64,000 nt of DNA from Streptomyces roseoviridis (GTDB lineage: Bacteria > Actinomycetota > Actinomycetes > Streptomycetales > Streptomycetaceae), in the NCBI RefSeq assembly GCF_039535235.1, contig NZ_BAAAWU010000001.1, positions 4,216,001 to 4,280,000 on the forward strand. Reading direction: 5' to 3'. A program made the translations under genes and the position numbers. Below are positions 31,941-39,584 of the stretch, in pieces; within the stretch, counting starts at the first letter, position 1; every line of letters begins with the position of its first letter. The notes beneath the pieces were generated by a model that saw nothing but the letters and a program-made list of their open reading frames with translations, was not told where the DNA came from and did not search any database.

Positions 31941-32332
31941 TCGCCGCCGCCTCCACCTTCGAGCTGGAGCTCCCGGAGCTCGGCGCGCTGCCCGCACGGC
32001 ACGCCGGTGCCACGCTCGTCGCGCACTTCCTCGACCGCTGGGAGCGCGACGAGGTCCTGACCGGGCTCCTGCGGGTCGGCGTCACCAACGAGGCCGGGGC
32101 CGAACGGATGCGGGCGGTCTTCGCCGAGCAGCTCGGGCCGATCACGGCGGGCCTGTGCCCCGACCCCGCCGACGCGCCGCGCCGGGCCGGCCTCGTCGCC
32201 TCCCAGATCCTCGGCATGGCGCTCACCCGCTACGTGCTGCGCCTGCCGCCGCTCGTGGAGATGTCCCGCGAGGAGATCGAGGCGTGGCTCGCGCCGACCG
32301 TGCAGCGCTACCTGACCGCCCAGGCGCCGTAG
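31940..32332 (+). pseudogene. C-terminal fragment of a TetR-family regulator
   Basis: From 31940 a plus-strand frame runs FAAASTFELELPELG and on to LAPTVQRYLTAQAP. This is the ligand-binding half of a TetR/AcrR repressor (the segment SQILGMALTRYVLRLPPL is typical). There is no helix-turn-helix domain and no start codon with a ribosome site at the beginning; the first ATG at 32108 would give 74 residues. It is truncated at the same point as the neighbouring monooxygenase. The two were probably a divergent regulator-enzyme pair that lost both 5' halves. Confidence 0.83.
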
Positions 32333-32423
32333 ACCCCGCGACGGCCGGCGCCGGCGACCCGCGGCGGCGTACGTCCGCGCACGGCCCGCGGCGCGTCCCG
32401 GCGCCCGCGGACCCCCTCACCCC

Positions 32424-33161
32424 TCAGCGGGCGGCCGCGCCGCCGAACTCGCGCACCGCGTCCGTGACGATCGCCTCCAGGCGGGCGTGGTGGGCGCCCC
32501 GCCAGTACACCCGGGCACAGTCGGTGCACCTGGCGAAGACGTCGTAGGTGTTCTCCGTGCCCTTCTCCAACTGCTCGCGCACCGCGTCCTTGTCGGCGTC
32601 CGCGAGCCGCCCGTTGCACGCCGTGCAGCGGGTCCAGGGCGCGAGCGGCGGCGCGAAGCGTTCGAGCACGTCCCGCAGCTGCTCCTCGGGCCGGTCGCTG
32701 TAGACGTACGCACCCGCCCACAACTCCCGGCGGCGCAGCAGCCCGCGGTCCCGGGACAGCATCACGCGGCGCTCCTTCGCCGACAGCGCGGCCAGGGCCG
32801 GGTCGCCGATGTCCTCGCTCTCGTACGCCGCGTCCACGCCGAGCAGCCGGAGCCGGCGCGCCAGGGTCCCGAGGTGTACGTCGAGGAGGAAGCGCAGCGG
32901 GGCACCCGGGACCGGCTGGGGGCGCACGACGGCCTCCACCTCGACCGTCTCGCCGGCCGAGGGGACGTGCGAGGGGTCCACCGGCCGTCCGTCCACCAGC
33001 AGCCGCCCCGCCTCGGTCAGCGGCACGCCCAGCGACTCGACCACATGGCCGAGCGACGAGACGCCGTCGGTCGCCACGGACGTGCGGCCCGCACGCCGCT
33101 CCGCCGGGACGAAGAGCCGCAGGCCCGGGGCGAAACTGATCTGGATCTCCGGTCCGTTCAC
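32424..33161 (-). CDS. Mut7-C ubiquitin/RNase domain protein
   Basis: A 245-residue protein with an N-terminal ubiquitin-like (MoaD/ThiS-type) domain of about 85 residues (EIQISFAPGLRLFVPAERR). It is followed by a Mut7-C RNase domain of PIN-like fold: FLLDVHLGTLARRLRLLGVD, the acidic ED and the RDRGLL nuclease motif. A C-terminal zinc ribbon has two CxxC pairs (TRCTACNGRL and ARCTDCARVY). Such proteins are predicted RNases, with no known target in Streptomyces. The start could be GTG 33161 or GTG 33167; the former gives the usual domain start. It is divergent from the acetyltransferase gene at 33296. Confidence 0.85.
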   Translation of the reverse strand: MNGPEIQISFAPGLRLFVPAERRAGRTSVATDGVSSLGHVVESLGVPLTEAGRLLVDGRPVDPSHVPSAGETVEVEAVVRPQPVPGAPLRFLLDVHLGTLARRLRLLGVDAAYESEDIGDPALAALSAKERRVMLSRDRGLLRRRELWAGAYVYSDRPEEQLRDVLERFAPPLAPWTRCTACNGRLADADKDAVREQLEKGTENTYDVFARCTDCARVYWRGAHHARLEAIVTDAVREFGGAAAR

Positions 33162-33295
33162 GCACACAGGATGGCACCCGGTGCGCCGGGGCGGCCAGGC
33201 AATTCCGCTGCCACGCCCCGGCCGTTCCACCCGCCCCCTCCGCGCACCCGCGGCCCGCCCCGGGCGGGCGGCCGGCCGCACGGTACGGTCCCGGC

Positions 33296-33796
33296 ATGAA
33301 GATCATCGACCTCGCGCCCGGCGACCCGCGCCTGGAGAGCCGGCTCCTGCCCGTCCTGCGCGAACTGCGCCCCCACCTCACGCCGGAACTCTTCCGCGAG
33401 GTCTACGCGAACGGACACGCGCAGGGACTGCGCTTCAGCGCCGCGTTCGCCGACGCCCCGGCCGTCGACGGAGCGGACAGCGGAACGGACGGAACCGACG
33501 GCGTCTGCGTCGGAGCGGCCGGCTGGCGGATCGTCGTCAACACGAGTTCGGTGAAGAAGCTGTACGTGGACGACCTGGTGACCCGGGAGACGGCCCGCTC
33601 CACCGGTGTCGGACACGCCCTGATCGCGCACCTGGAAGCGCACGCCCGGGAGGCCGGCTGCTACGAGCTCAGCCTGGACTCCGGTACCCACCGCACCGGA
33701 GCCCACCGCTTCTACCTGCGGGAGCGCTTCGACATCGCCGCCTTCCACTTCACCCGGGAACTGAAGTCCCTGCCGGAGCAGCCCCTTCCGCGGTGA
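33296..33796 (+). CDS. GNAT family N-acetyltransferase
   Basis: A 166-residue acyl-CoA transferase. The GNAT core is at about 85-145. Motif A is KLYVDDLVTRETARSTGVGH, giving the R/Q-x-x-G-x-G/A pyrophosphate loop as RSTGVGHALI. It is followed by ELSLDSGTHRTGAHRFYLRE with the typical H/R FY segment. The substrate is unknown. ATG 33296. Its 3' end overlaps the convergent acetyltransferase gene by 47 bases (33750-33796). Confidence 0.84.
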   Translation: MKIIDLAPGDPRLESRLLPVLRELRPHLTPELFREVYANGHAQGLRFSAAFADAPAVDGADSGTDGTDGVCVGAAGWRIVVNTSSVKKLYVDDLVTRETARSTGVGHALIAHLEAHAREAGCYELSLDSGTHRTGAHRFYLRERFDIAAFHFTRELKSLPEQPLPR

Positions 33797-34331
33797 GGGC
33801 GAGCCGCCAGGCGTTGCAGCGCATCGGCCGGCCCGGCGGGTACTCGAAGTCCCGCTCCCCGAGGAGGGTGAAGCCGGCCTTGCGGCACACCGCGTTCGAA
33901 GGGCCGTTGTCCGTCGACGGGAAGGCGTAGAGGTGACGGAACCGGCCCTCGGCCCGCGCCCGCTCCACCACCGCGCGCGTGGCGGCGGTCGCCACGCCCC
34001 GGCCCTGGAAGCCGGGCAGCACCGTCCACCCCGTCTCGTACACCGGCTCCCCCTCCCACGCGCTCTCCCAGAAGCCGATGCTGCCCGCCGCCGTGCCCTC
34101 CGGCAGCAGCACGATGCGGAACATGCCCCCCGGGCGATCGGCGTCGGCGCTCAGCGCCTCGTACCGCCGCTGCCGCGCGAGCAACCGCTCCTCGCTCTCC
34201 GGGCCGCCCAGATGGGCCGTCAACTCCGGTGAGTTCACCGCCTGGAGCAGGCCGAAGTCGTCCGCTGACCACGCCTCCAGGCGGACCGCCCCACCGCCTG
34301 GCCCGCCATCCGTCTCGCCGCCCGTGTCCAT
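33750..34331 (-). CDS. GNAT family N-acetyltransferase (RimJ/RimL-like)
   Basis: A 193-residue acetyltransferase of the acetyltransferase_3 type. N-terminal VRLEAWSADDFGLLQAVNSP leads to the core with AAGSIGFWESAWEGEPVYET, and the acetyl-CoA loop GWTVLPGFQGRGVATAATRAV has the QGRGVA pattern. It ends in FTLLGERDFEYPPG, the strand near the acceptor site. ATG 34331 is chosen; an in-frame GTG two codons earlier is possible. It converges with, and overlaps by 47 bases, the unrelated acetyltransferase on the plus strand. Confidence 0.83.
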   Translation of the reverse strand: MDTGGETDGGPGGGAVRLEAWSADDFGLLQAVNSPELTAHLGGPESEERLLARQRRYEALSADADRPGGMFRIVLLPEGTAAGSIGFWESAWEGEPVYETGWTVLPGFQGRGVATAATRAVVERARAEGRFRHLYAFPSTDNGPSNAVCRKAGFTLLGERDFEYPPGRPMRCNAWRLALTAEGAAPAGTSVPG

Positions 34332-34480
34332 GGCCACACCCTAGGCCCGGGGTCCGACAACGCCCCGGCGCAGCGGGCGGGTCGGGCCCGGCGGGGGCGG
34401 GCAGGCCCTCTTGTGCGGGTCGGGCAGGCGCTTCAAGGTGGGCGGGGAGAGGGAGCTTTCCGGCCGGGAGGAGCAGCCGC

Positions 34481-35461
34481 ATGACGGACGCGAAGGGCAC
34501 GGGCGGGGCGGGCGAGGAGAAGGGCGCGGGCGGTACGGGCGGCGCGACCGGTACCGGCGGTGCGGGCGGTGCGGATGGTACGGGCGGTCCCGGGGATTGG
34601 GCGTTCACGGACGACCTGGGCACGGACCTCACGGCCGCGCGCCGGCCGGAACGGGTGGTGGCCTACGTACGGGCCGGGGCGGCCCTGCTCGACCTGGGGG
34701 TACGACCGGTCGCGGTCTACGGCTCCGGGCACGACGCCGATCTGCTCGACCCGGTCAAGGCGAGCGGTCTCGCGGCGTCGGGCGTGCCCTATCTCGGCCC
34801 CGGCGGGAGCCTGGAGCGGAACCTGACCGAGGCGCGGATCCGGGAGCTGGGCGGCGTCGACCTGATCGTGGACGTGACGTACGACGGCAAGAGCCCGTAC
34901 GCGGTGGACGGGGCGCTCGCCGAGCGGCTGGGGGTGCCGCTGGTCGCGCTGTCCGTCGGCGGTGAGCTGCCGCTGGCGGCGATCGTCGACCGTTTCGGTG
35001 CGCTCGCGGGGGCGCTGGGCGCGAACGGCGGCGGGAGCGCCGGGCGGTTGGGCGACGCGGAGGCGTCCGTGCGGGCCGCGGCCGGGCGGACCGGCGTGAG
35101 CGTCCTCGCGCTGTCCGGCGCCGGCCCGGAGCAGGTGCACCTCGCGCGCCCGCACGCCTGGCCGGAGCTGGCCCGGCTCGCGGAGCTCGGTGTCCGGTTC
35201 GTCGACCCGGGGCCGGGTCCCGGCGCGAGCTGGCTGACCACCGACTGGGAGCACGCCGTCGGGCTCGGCCCGGACCTGGTGCTCTTCGACAGCCGGACCA
35301 ACGCGGTGCCGCCGCACGCGGTGCCGGCGGGCGCCCGGCTGGTCCCCTGGAACCCGGAGACCCCGCCCAGCCCGGCCGCCTTCGCCCGGTTCTTCCAGGA
35401 CCTGGCGGCGGCGCTGGAGGACGAGGGCCGGGAGGAGCAGCTGTCACCCGCACAGCGGTGA
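34481..35461 (+). CDS. substrate-binding-protein-like (TroA/BtuF fold) protein without signal peptide
   Basis: A 326-residue protein with the helical-backbone fold of iron-siderophore and cobalamin binding proteins: AARRPERVVAYVRAGAALLD, then RPVAVYGSGHDADLL, YLGPGGSLERNLTEARI and LSVGGELPLAAIVDRFGALA. It is preceded by a 40-residue low-complexity Gly/Thr/Ala tract and no signal peptide or lipobox is present, so it should remain in the cytoplasm. No transporter permease or ATPase gene lies beside it. It may bind a metal complex intracellularly or be a domesticated relic. ATG 34481 follows GGGAGGAG. The MerR gene is convergent, 57 bases away. Confidence 0.72.
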   Translation: MTDAKGTGGAGEEKGAGGTGGATGTGGAGGADGTGGPGDWAFTDDLGTDLTAARRPERVVAYVRAGAALLDLGVRPVAVYGSGHDADLLDPVKASGLAASGVPYLGPGGSLERNLTEARIRELGGVDLIVDVTYDGKSPYAVDGALAERLGVPLVALSVGGELPLAAIVDRFGALAGALGANGGGSAGRLGDAEASVRAAAGRTGVSVLALSGAGPEQVHLARPHAWPELARLAELGVRFVDPGPGPGASWLTTDWEHAVGLGPDLVLFDSRTNAVPPHAVPAGARLVPWNPETPPSPAAFARFFQDLAAALEDEGREEQLSPAQR

Positions 35462-35518
35462 CTCCGTGGACCGGCCGGACGGTGCGGGGTGAGGGGTGAG
35501 GGGCCGGGAGTCGCGCGG

Positions 35519-35935
35519 CTACGGAAGGCGGGCCCGCAGCGAGTGCGCGAACTCCTCCGCCCGGGCCAGCTGGGCGCGGAGTTCGGCGACGCGTTCGGCG
35601 GCGGCCTGCTCGTAGCAGCGGACCCGGGCGACGAGGGAGGCGCGGGCGGCCGGGTCGAGTTCGCCCGGGGTGTCCGGGACGTCGGCGGCGAGGCGGTCCA
35701 CGGCGGTGAGGAGGTCACGGGTCTCGTCGAGCGTGAAGCCGAGGGGCTTCATCCGGCGGATCACCATCAGGCGGGCCACATCGGCGTCCGTGTAGAGCGG
35801 GAAGCCGCCCTCCGAGGCCGCGGACGGGACGACGAGGCCGCTGTCCTCGTACTGGCGGATGGTGCGCAGGGACAGTTCCGTCCGTGCCGCGACCTCGCCG
35901 ATCTGCATGGGGCGCACCGTGCTGCCGCTCACCAC
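35519..35935 (-). CDS. MerR family transcriptional regulator
   Basis: A 138-residue regulator. The winged helix is at about 15-80 (MQIGEVAARTELSLRTIRQY, then EDSGLVVPSAASEGGFPLYT, ADVARLMVIRRMKPLGFTL). A coiled-coil C terminus of about 50 residues follows (ARASLVARVRCYEQAAAERV) with a single cysteine in VRCYEQ. Without several cysteines a metal-sensing MerR is unlikely; it probably senses a small ligand. The start is the GTG at 35935 because AAGGA lies seven bases before it. Later ATGs inside the frame would remove part of the first helix. Confidence 0.8.
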   Translation of the reverse strand: MVSGSTVRPMQIGEVAARTELSLRTIRQYEDSGLVVPSAASEGGFPLYTDADVARLMVIRRMKPLGFTLDETRDLLTAVDRLAADVPDTPGELDPAARASLVARVRCYEQAAAERVAELRAQLARAEEFAHSLRARLP

Positions 35936-36108
35936 AGGGTGGTCCTTCCCTCGTACCCGCACATCACATCCGATTTGTCTCACTTCATCACTTATGAGCA
36001 CCGGAAGTGCGGTGAAACGCCTACGGAGGGCGGCGGAGGGCCCGTTCAGCGGCTCGTGCGGTGGCCCGTGCGGAGGACCCGTTCAGGGCTCGTGCGGCGG
36101 GGGCCCGC

Positions 36109-37035
36109 TCACGGCCACACGAGGCAGTACGGCTGGTGTCCCGCCTCGTGCAGGCGGTGGCTGAAGTCCTGCCATTCGTGGAGCAATTGGTACACGTTGA
36201 AGGCGTCCTGCGGGCCGCCGCGGTCGGGGACCGTGGACCAGATGAAGGCGGCGGCGCCGACCGACTCCTCGCCGATGCCGCGCAGCGGGTCGACCACGGT
36301 CATGGGCAGCTTCACCACGGCGTAGTCCGGGTGCAGGACGACCAGTTCGAGCGGGGGGACCTTGTGCAGGGGCATGCCCTGGATGCCGGTGAGGACCATC
36401 GCGGCTATGGTCTCCGGCTTGATCTTGGTGAACATGCCGCCCATGCCGAGCTCGTCGCCGCCGAGCTCCTCGGGGCGCATCGAGATCGGGACGCGCGCCG
36501 CCGTCGCTCCGTCGGGCGCGCCGAAGTACTTGTACGTCACCCCCAGTCGGCCCCTTCCGCCGTTGCCGCCGCCCGCGGCGCTTCCCGTGCTCGCGTCACC
36601 CGGACCGCCCAGGCCGCCCAGGCCGCCCAGGCCGCCCAGACCGCCCAGGCCACTCACCCCGCTCGCGCCGCCCTGCGGCGGGCCTTCGGCCGGACCGGCC
36701 TCGTGGGCGCGGGCGCGGCGGGCCCGGGACCTGGCCACGCGGGACGACGCGTCCTGGTCCGGCTCCCCGGCCGGCGCGTCGGGAGCGGCCCGGGGGTCCG
36801 CGGCACGGGAGTCGGCGGCCCGGTCCGTGGGCCGGGCGTCGGCAGCACGCGCCTCGGCGGCCCGGGGCTCCGGTGCGCGCGGCTCGGGCCGGGGGTCGGC
36901 CGGCTTCGGCTCGCCGCCCGTCCTCGGCTCGTTCGCCCTCGGTTCTTCCGTCCTCCGGCGCCGGTGCCTCCCCCGCCGGACAGGCTCGGGACCCAGGTCG
37001 TCAGTCCCCTCGCCCGGTCCGCCACCGCGATGCAT
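36109..37035 (-). CDS. protein with low-complexity N terminus and conserved C-terminal domain (unknown)
   Basis: A 308-residue protein. The first 170 residues are a disordered Arg/Pro/Ala/Glu tract with repeats of RAADxR and PRAPEPRA. A (Gly-Leu-Gly)n run leads to a conserved, well-ordered C-terminal domain of about 140 residues: RLGVTYKYFGAPDGATAARV, then MFTKIKPETIAAMVLTGI, and DAFNVYQLLHEWQDFSHRLH. The C-terminal domain is found in streptomycetes next to hemL, but no function is known. ATG 37035 is preceded by GGTGGAG; a longer frame upstream lacks support. It is divergent from hemL. Confidence 0.68.
   Translation of the reverse strand: MHRGGGPGEGTDDLGPEPVRRGRHRRRRTEEPRANEPRTGGEPKPADPRPEPRAPEPRAAEARAADARPTDRAADSRAADPRAAPDAPAGEPDQDASSRVARSRARRARAHEAGPAEGPPQGGASGVSGLGGLGGLGGLGGLGGPGDASTGSAAGGGNGGRGRLGVTYKYFGAPDGATAARVPISMRPEELGGDELGMGGMFTKIKPETIAAMVLTGIQGMPLHKVPPLELVVLHPDYAVVKLPMTVVDPLRGIGEESVGAAAFIWSTVPDRGGPQDAFNVYQLLHEWQDFSHRLHEAGHQPYCLVWP
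36605..36649. repeat. 9-base tandem repeat coding Gly-Leu-Gly
   Basis: Five units of CCGCCCAGG (one reading CCGCCCAGA) run head to tail and encode the GLG repeat in the leftward protein. The unit keeps the frame, so the run can expand or contract. Confidence 0.85.
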
Positions 37036-37177
37036 ATCTCCACCCGACTGCTGTTCCAGACCGCACGTCCGCGCGTCCGACCGCGCGGTCCGATCATCGT
37101 GCCAGTGACCTCCCCCGCGCTCGTGCGGTGAAACACCTGTCCGCAAGATCGCCGTGGCCTCTGACACCATGGATTCC

Positions 37178-37237
37178 GTGAGCCATCCCTATGACGCCCC
37201 AGTTTCGCAGACGCGGAGGACGAACGCCCTGGTGTAG
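37178..37237 (+). pseudogene. partial second copy of the hemL 5' end
   Basis: GTG at 37178 begins a 19-codon frame VSHPYDAPVSQTRRTNALV that stops at TAG. The first 12 codons mirror the hemL start at 37352 (VPYSYEAPVSQT), with synonymous third-base differences such as GTT/GTC and TCG/TCA. It therefore appears to be a fragment of a hemL gene rather than a promoter repeat. The offset of 174 bases is a multiple of three. The DNA between the copies is pyrimidine-rich and not coding. It is probably untranslated as a functional protein. Confidence 0.65.
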
Positions 37238-37351
37238 TCCACAGGATGCCCACACCGTCCTCACCCGTCCCCGTCCCTCTTCCCCGCCCTTCCCCGTCCT
37301 CTTCCGTCCGCTCCTCCGTACCCGACGTCGTACTCGCAGGTCAGGATCACA

Positions 37352-38659
37352 GTGCCGTATTCATACGAAGCCCCAGTCTCACAGACGCTTTTCGACCGCG
37401 CCTCCCTTGTGACGCCCGGCGGCGTGAACTCTCCGGTGCGAGCCTTCCGGGCCGTGGGCGGTACGCCCCGGTTCATGGTGTCCGGTACCGGTCCGTACCT
37501 CACCGACGCGGACGGTCGCGAGTACGTCGACCTGGTCTGCTCCTGGGGGCCGATGATCCTCGGGCACGCGCACCCCGAGGTGACCGCGGCGGTGCAGGAG
37601 GCCGTGGCGCGCGGAACCTCGTTCGGTACGCCGGGTGAGGGCGAGGTGGCGCTCGCCGAGGAGATCGTCGCCCGGATCGAGCCGGTCGAGCAGGTGCGTC
37701 TGGTGTCCTCCGGCACCGAGGCGACGATGTCGGCGATCCGCCTCGCCCGCGGCTTCACCGGCCGCGCCAAGGTGATCAAGTTCGCCGGCTGCTACCACGG
37801 CCACGTGGACGCGCTGCTCGCCGCGGCCGGCTCCGGTGTGGCGACCTTCGGCCTGCCCGACACGCCCGGTGTGACGGGCGCGCAGGCCGGGGACACCATC
37901 GTGCTGCCGTACAACGACCTCCAGGCGGTGCAGGAGGCGTTCCACCGCCACCCGGGCGAGATCGCCTGTGTGATCACCGAGGCGTCGCCGGGCAACATGG
38001 GAGTCGTCCCGCCGCAGCCGGGCTTCAACCAGGGCCTGAAGGACGCCTGCGCGAAGAACGGCGCCCTGTTCATCTCCGACGAGGTCATGACCGGTTTCCG
38101 CACCTCGCGGGCCGGCTGGTACGGCATCGACGGCGTGAAGCCGGACCTGATGACCTTCGGCAAGGTCATGGGCGGCGGCTTCCCGGCGGCGGCCTTCGGC
38201 GGTCGCGCCGACGTGATGGGCCACCTCGCCCCGGCCGGACCGGTCTACCAGGCGGGCACCCTCTCCGGGAACCCGGTCGCCACCGCCGCCGGGCTCGCGC
38301 AGCTGAGGCTGCTCGACGAGGCCGCGTACGAGAAGGTGAACGCGGTCTCGAAGGAGATCCAGGGCCTGGTCACCGAGGCGCTGGCCAAGGAGGGCGTGGC
38401 GCACCGGCTGCAGACCGCGTCCAACATGTTCTCGGTCTTCTTCACCTCCACCGAGGTCCGCGACTACGAGGACGCCAAGAAGCAGGAAGCCTTCCGCTTC
38501 AACGCCTTCTTCCACTCGATGCTGGCGGACGGCGTCTACCTGCCGCCGTCGGCCTTCGAGTCCTGGTTCGTGTCCGCCGCGCACGACGAGCGCGCCGTGG
38601 AGCGGATCGCCGCCGCCCTGCCGGCCGCCGCCCGTGCCGCCGCGGAGGCGACCGCATGA
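37352..38659 (+). CDS. hemL: glutamate-1-semialdehyde 2,1-aminomutase
   Basis: A 435-residue PLP enzyme converting glutamate-1-semialdehyde to 5-aminolevulinate, the second C5 step after HemA. The N-terminal signature is TPGGVNSPVRAFRAVGG. The PLP-binding lysine is Lys271 in MTFGKVMGGGFPAAAFGG. The substrate-loop segment is SSGTEATMSAIRLARGFTGR. All the expected motifs are present and the length is normal. GTG 37352 is chosen because CAGGTCAGG lies upstream and homologues begin here. It overlaps the histidine phosphatase gene by four bases (ATGA). The rest of the heme genes lie about 19-25 kb to the left. Confidence 0.96.
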   Translation: MPYSYEAPVSQTLFDRASLVTPGGVNSPVRAFRAVGGTPRFMVSGTGPYLTDADGREYVDLVCSWGPMILGHAHPEVTAAVQEAVARGTSFGTPGEGEVALAEEIVARIEPVEQVRLVSSGTEATMSAIRLARGFTGRAKVIKFAGCYHGHVDALLAAAGSGVATFGLPDTPGVTGAQAGDTIVLPYNDLQAVQEAFHRHPGEIACVITEASPGNMGVVPPQPGFNQGLKDACAKNGALFISDEVMTGFRTSRAGWYGIDGVKPDLMTFGKVMGGGFPAAAFGGRADVMGHLAPAGPVYQAGTLSGNPVATAAGLAQLRLLDEAAYEKVNAVSKEIQGLVTEALAKEGVAHRLQTASNMFSVFFTSTEVRDYEDAKKQEAFRFNAFFHSMLADGVYLPPSAFESWFVSAAHDERAVERIAAALPAAARAAAEATA

Positions 38660-39357
38660 GCGAGAACGCCACGGCGGGCGGGGCGAGCGACATCACCGTC
38701 GTCCACCTGATGCGGCACGGCGAGGTGCACAACCCCGACGGGATCCTGTACGGCCGGCGCTCCGGCTACCACCTGTCGGAGCTGGGCCGGCAGATGGCCG
38801 ACCGGGTCGCCGAGCACCTGGCGGGCCGGGACATCACCCGGGTCGTCGCCTCCCCGCTGGAGCGGGCGCAGGAGACGGCGGCGCCGATCGCCAAGACCCA
38901 CGGCCTGGAACTGGTCACCGACGAGCGGCTCATCGAGGCGGGCAACGTCTTCGAGGGCAAGACCTTCGGCGTCGGGGACGGGGCGCTGCGCAAGCCGGGC
39001 AACTGGAAGCACCTCACCAACCCGTTCCGGCCGTCCTGGGGCGAGCCGTACATCGAGCAGGTGGTGCGGATGATGGCTGCGCTGGACGCGGCGAAGGACG
39101 CGGCCCGCGGACACGAGGCGGTGTGCGTGAGCCACCAGCTGCCGATCTGGATCGTGCGCAGCTTCGTGGAGAAGCGCCGGCTGTGGCACGACCCGCGGCG
39201 CCGGCAGTGCACGCTGGCCTCGCTGACCACGTTCACGTACCAGGGCGACAGGATCGTGTCGGTCGGCTACAGCGAGCCGGCCCTGGACCTCGTGCCGGCG
39301 CACCTGCGCGCGGGCGCCAAGCCGGTGAAGGGGAAGGCGAAGGCCTTCGGGGCGTAG
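38656..39357 (+). CDS. histidine phosphatase family protein
   Basis: A 233-residue phosphoglycerate-mutase-like phosphatase. The catalytic motif is LMRHGEVHNPDGILYGRRSG near residue 20 (RHG). The second histidine lies in VCVSHQLPIWIVRSF, and a basic residue in ERAQETAAP (the R-x-x-T/E-x-x-A segment) is present. It is probably a broad acid-type phosphatase; the substrate is unknown. The start overlaps the hemL stop by four bases, so it is co-translated with hemL. A strong hairpin terminator follows 83 bases later. Confidence 0.88.
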   Translation: MSENATAGGASDITVVHLMRHGEVHNPDGILYGRRSGYHLSELGRQMADRVAEHLAGRDITRVVASPLERAQETAAPIAKTHGLELVTDERLIEAGNVFEGKTFGVGDGALRKPGNWKHLTNPFRPSWGEPYIEQVVRMMAALDAAKDAARGHEAVCVSHQLPIWIVRSFVEKRRLWHDPRRRQCTLASLTTFTYQGDRIVSVGYSEPALDLVPAHLRAGAKPVKGKAKAFGA

Positions 39358-39439
39358 CCGCGTCCGCCCGCCGAGGCGGAGGCGACGGATCCGGTCCGGG
39401 GCGTAGACGCCGGGCCCGGACCGGGAGTAGAAGACCCCC

Positions 39440-39486
39440 AGGGGCGGTCGGACGATCGTGAGACGTCCGGCCGCCCCTTGAAATTT
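39440..39486 (+). terminator. terminator after the hemL operon
   Basis: The 15-base arms AGGGGCGGTCGGACG and CGTCCGGCCGCCCCT pair with one G-T wobble and are followed by TGAAATTT. It lies behind the phosphatase gene in a 227-base gap without a gene. A second, smaller inverted repeat (GGTCCGGGGCG with GGCCCGGACC) sits just before it at about 39395-39423. Confidence 0.88.
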
Positions 39487-39584
39487 CTGTGCGAATTCCT
39501 GGAACCTCCGTGTTCCTCCCCGCATCTCACTCATTGTCGGTTTGGATGATGTTCGGGTCATGTGTCAGCGCGAATGGGGATGTC

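Noticed and set aside
31940..32332. A functional stand-alone TetR-like gene from ATG 32108
   Set aside because: It would be only 74 residues of the ligand-binding domain without DNA-binding helices and without a ribosome site; it is treated as part of the remnant.
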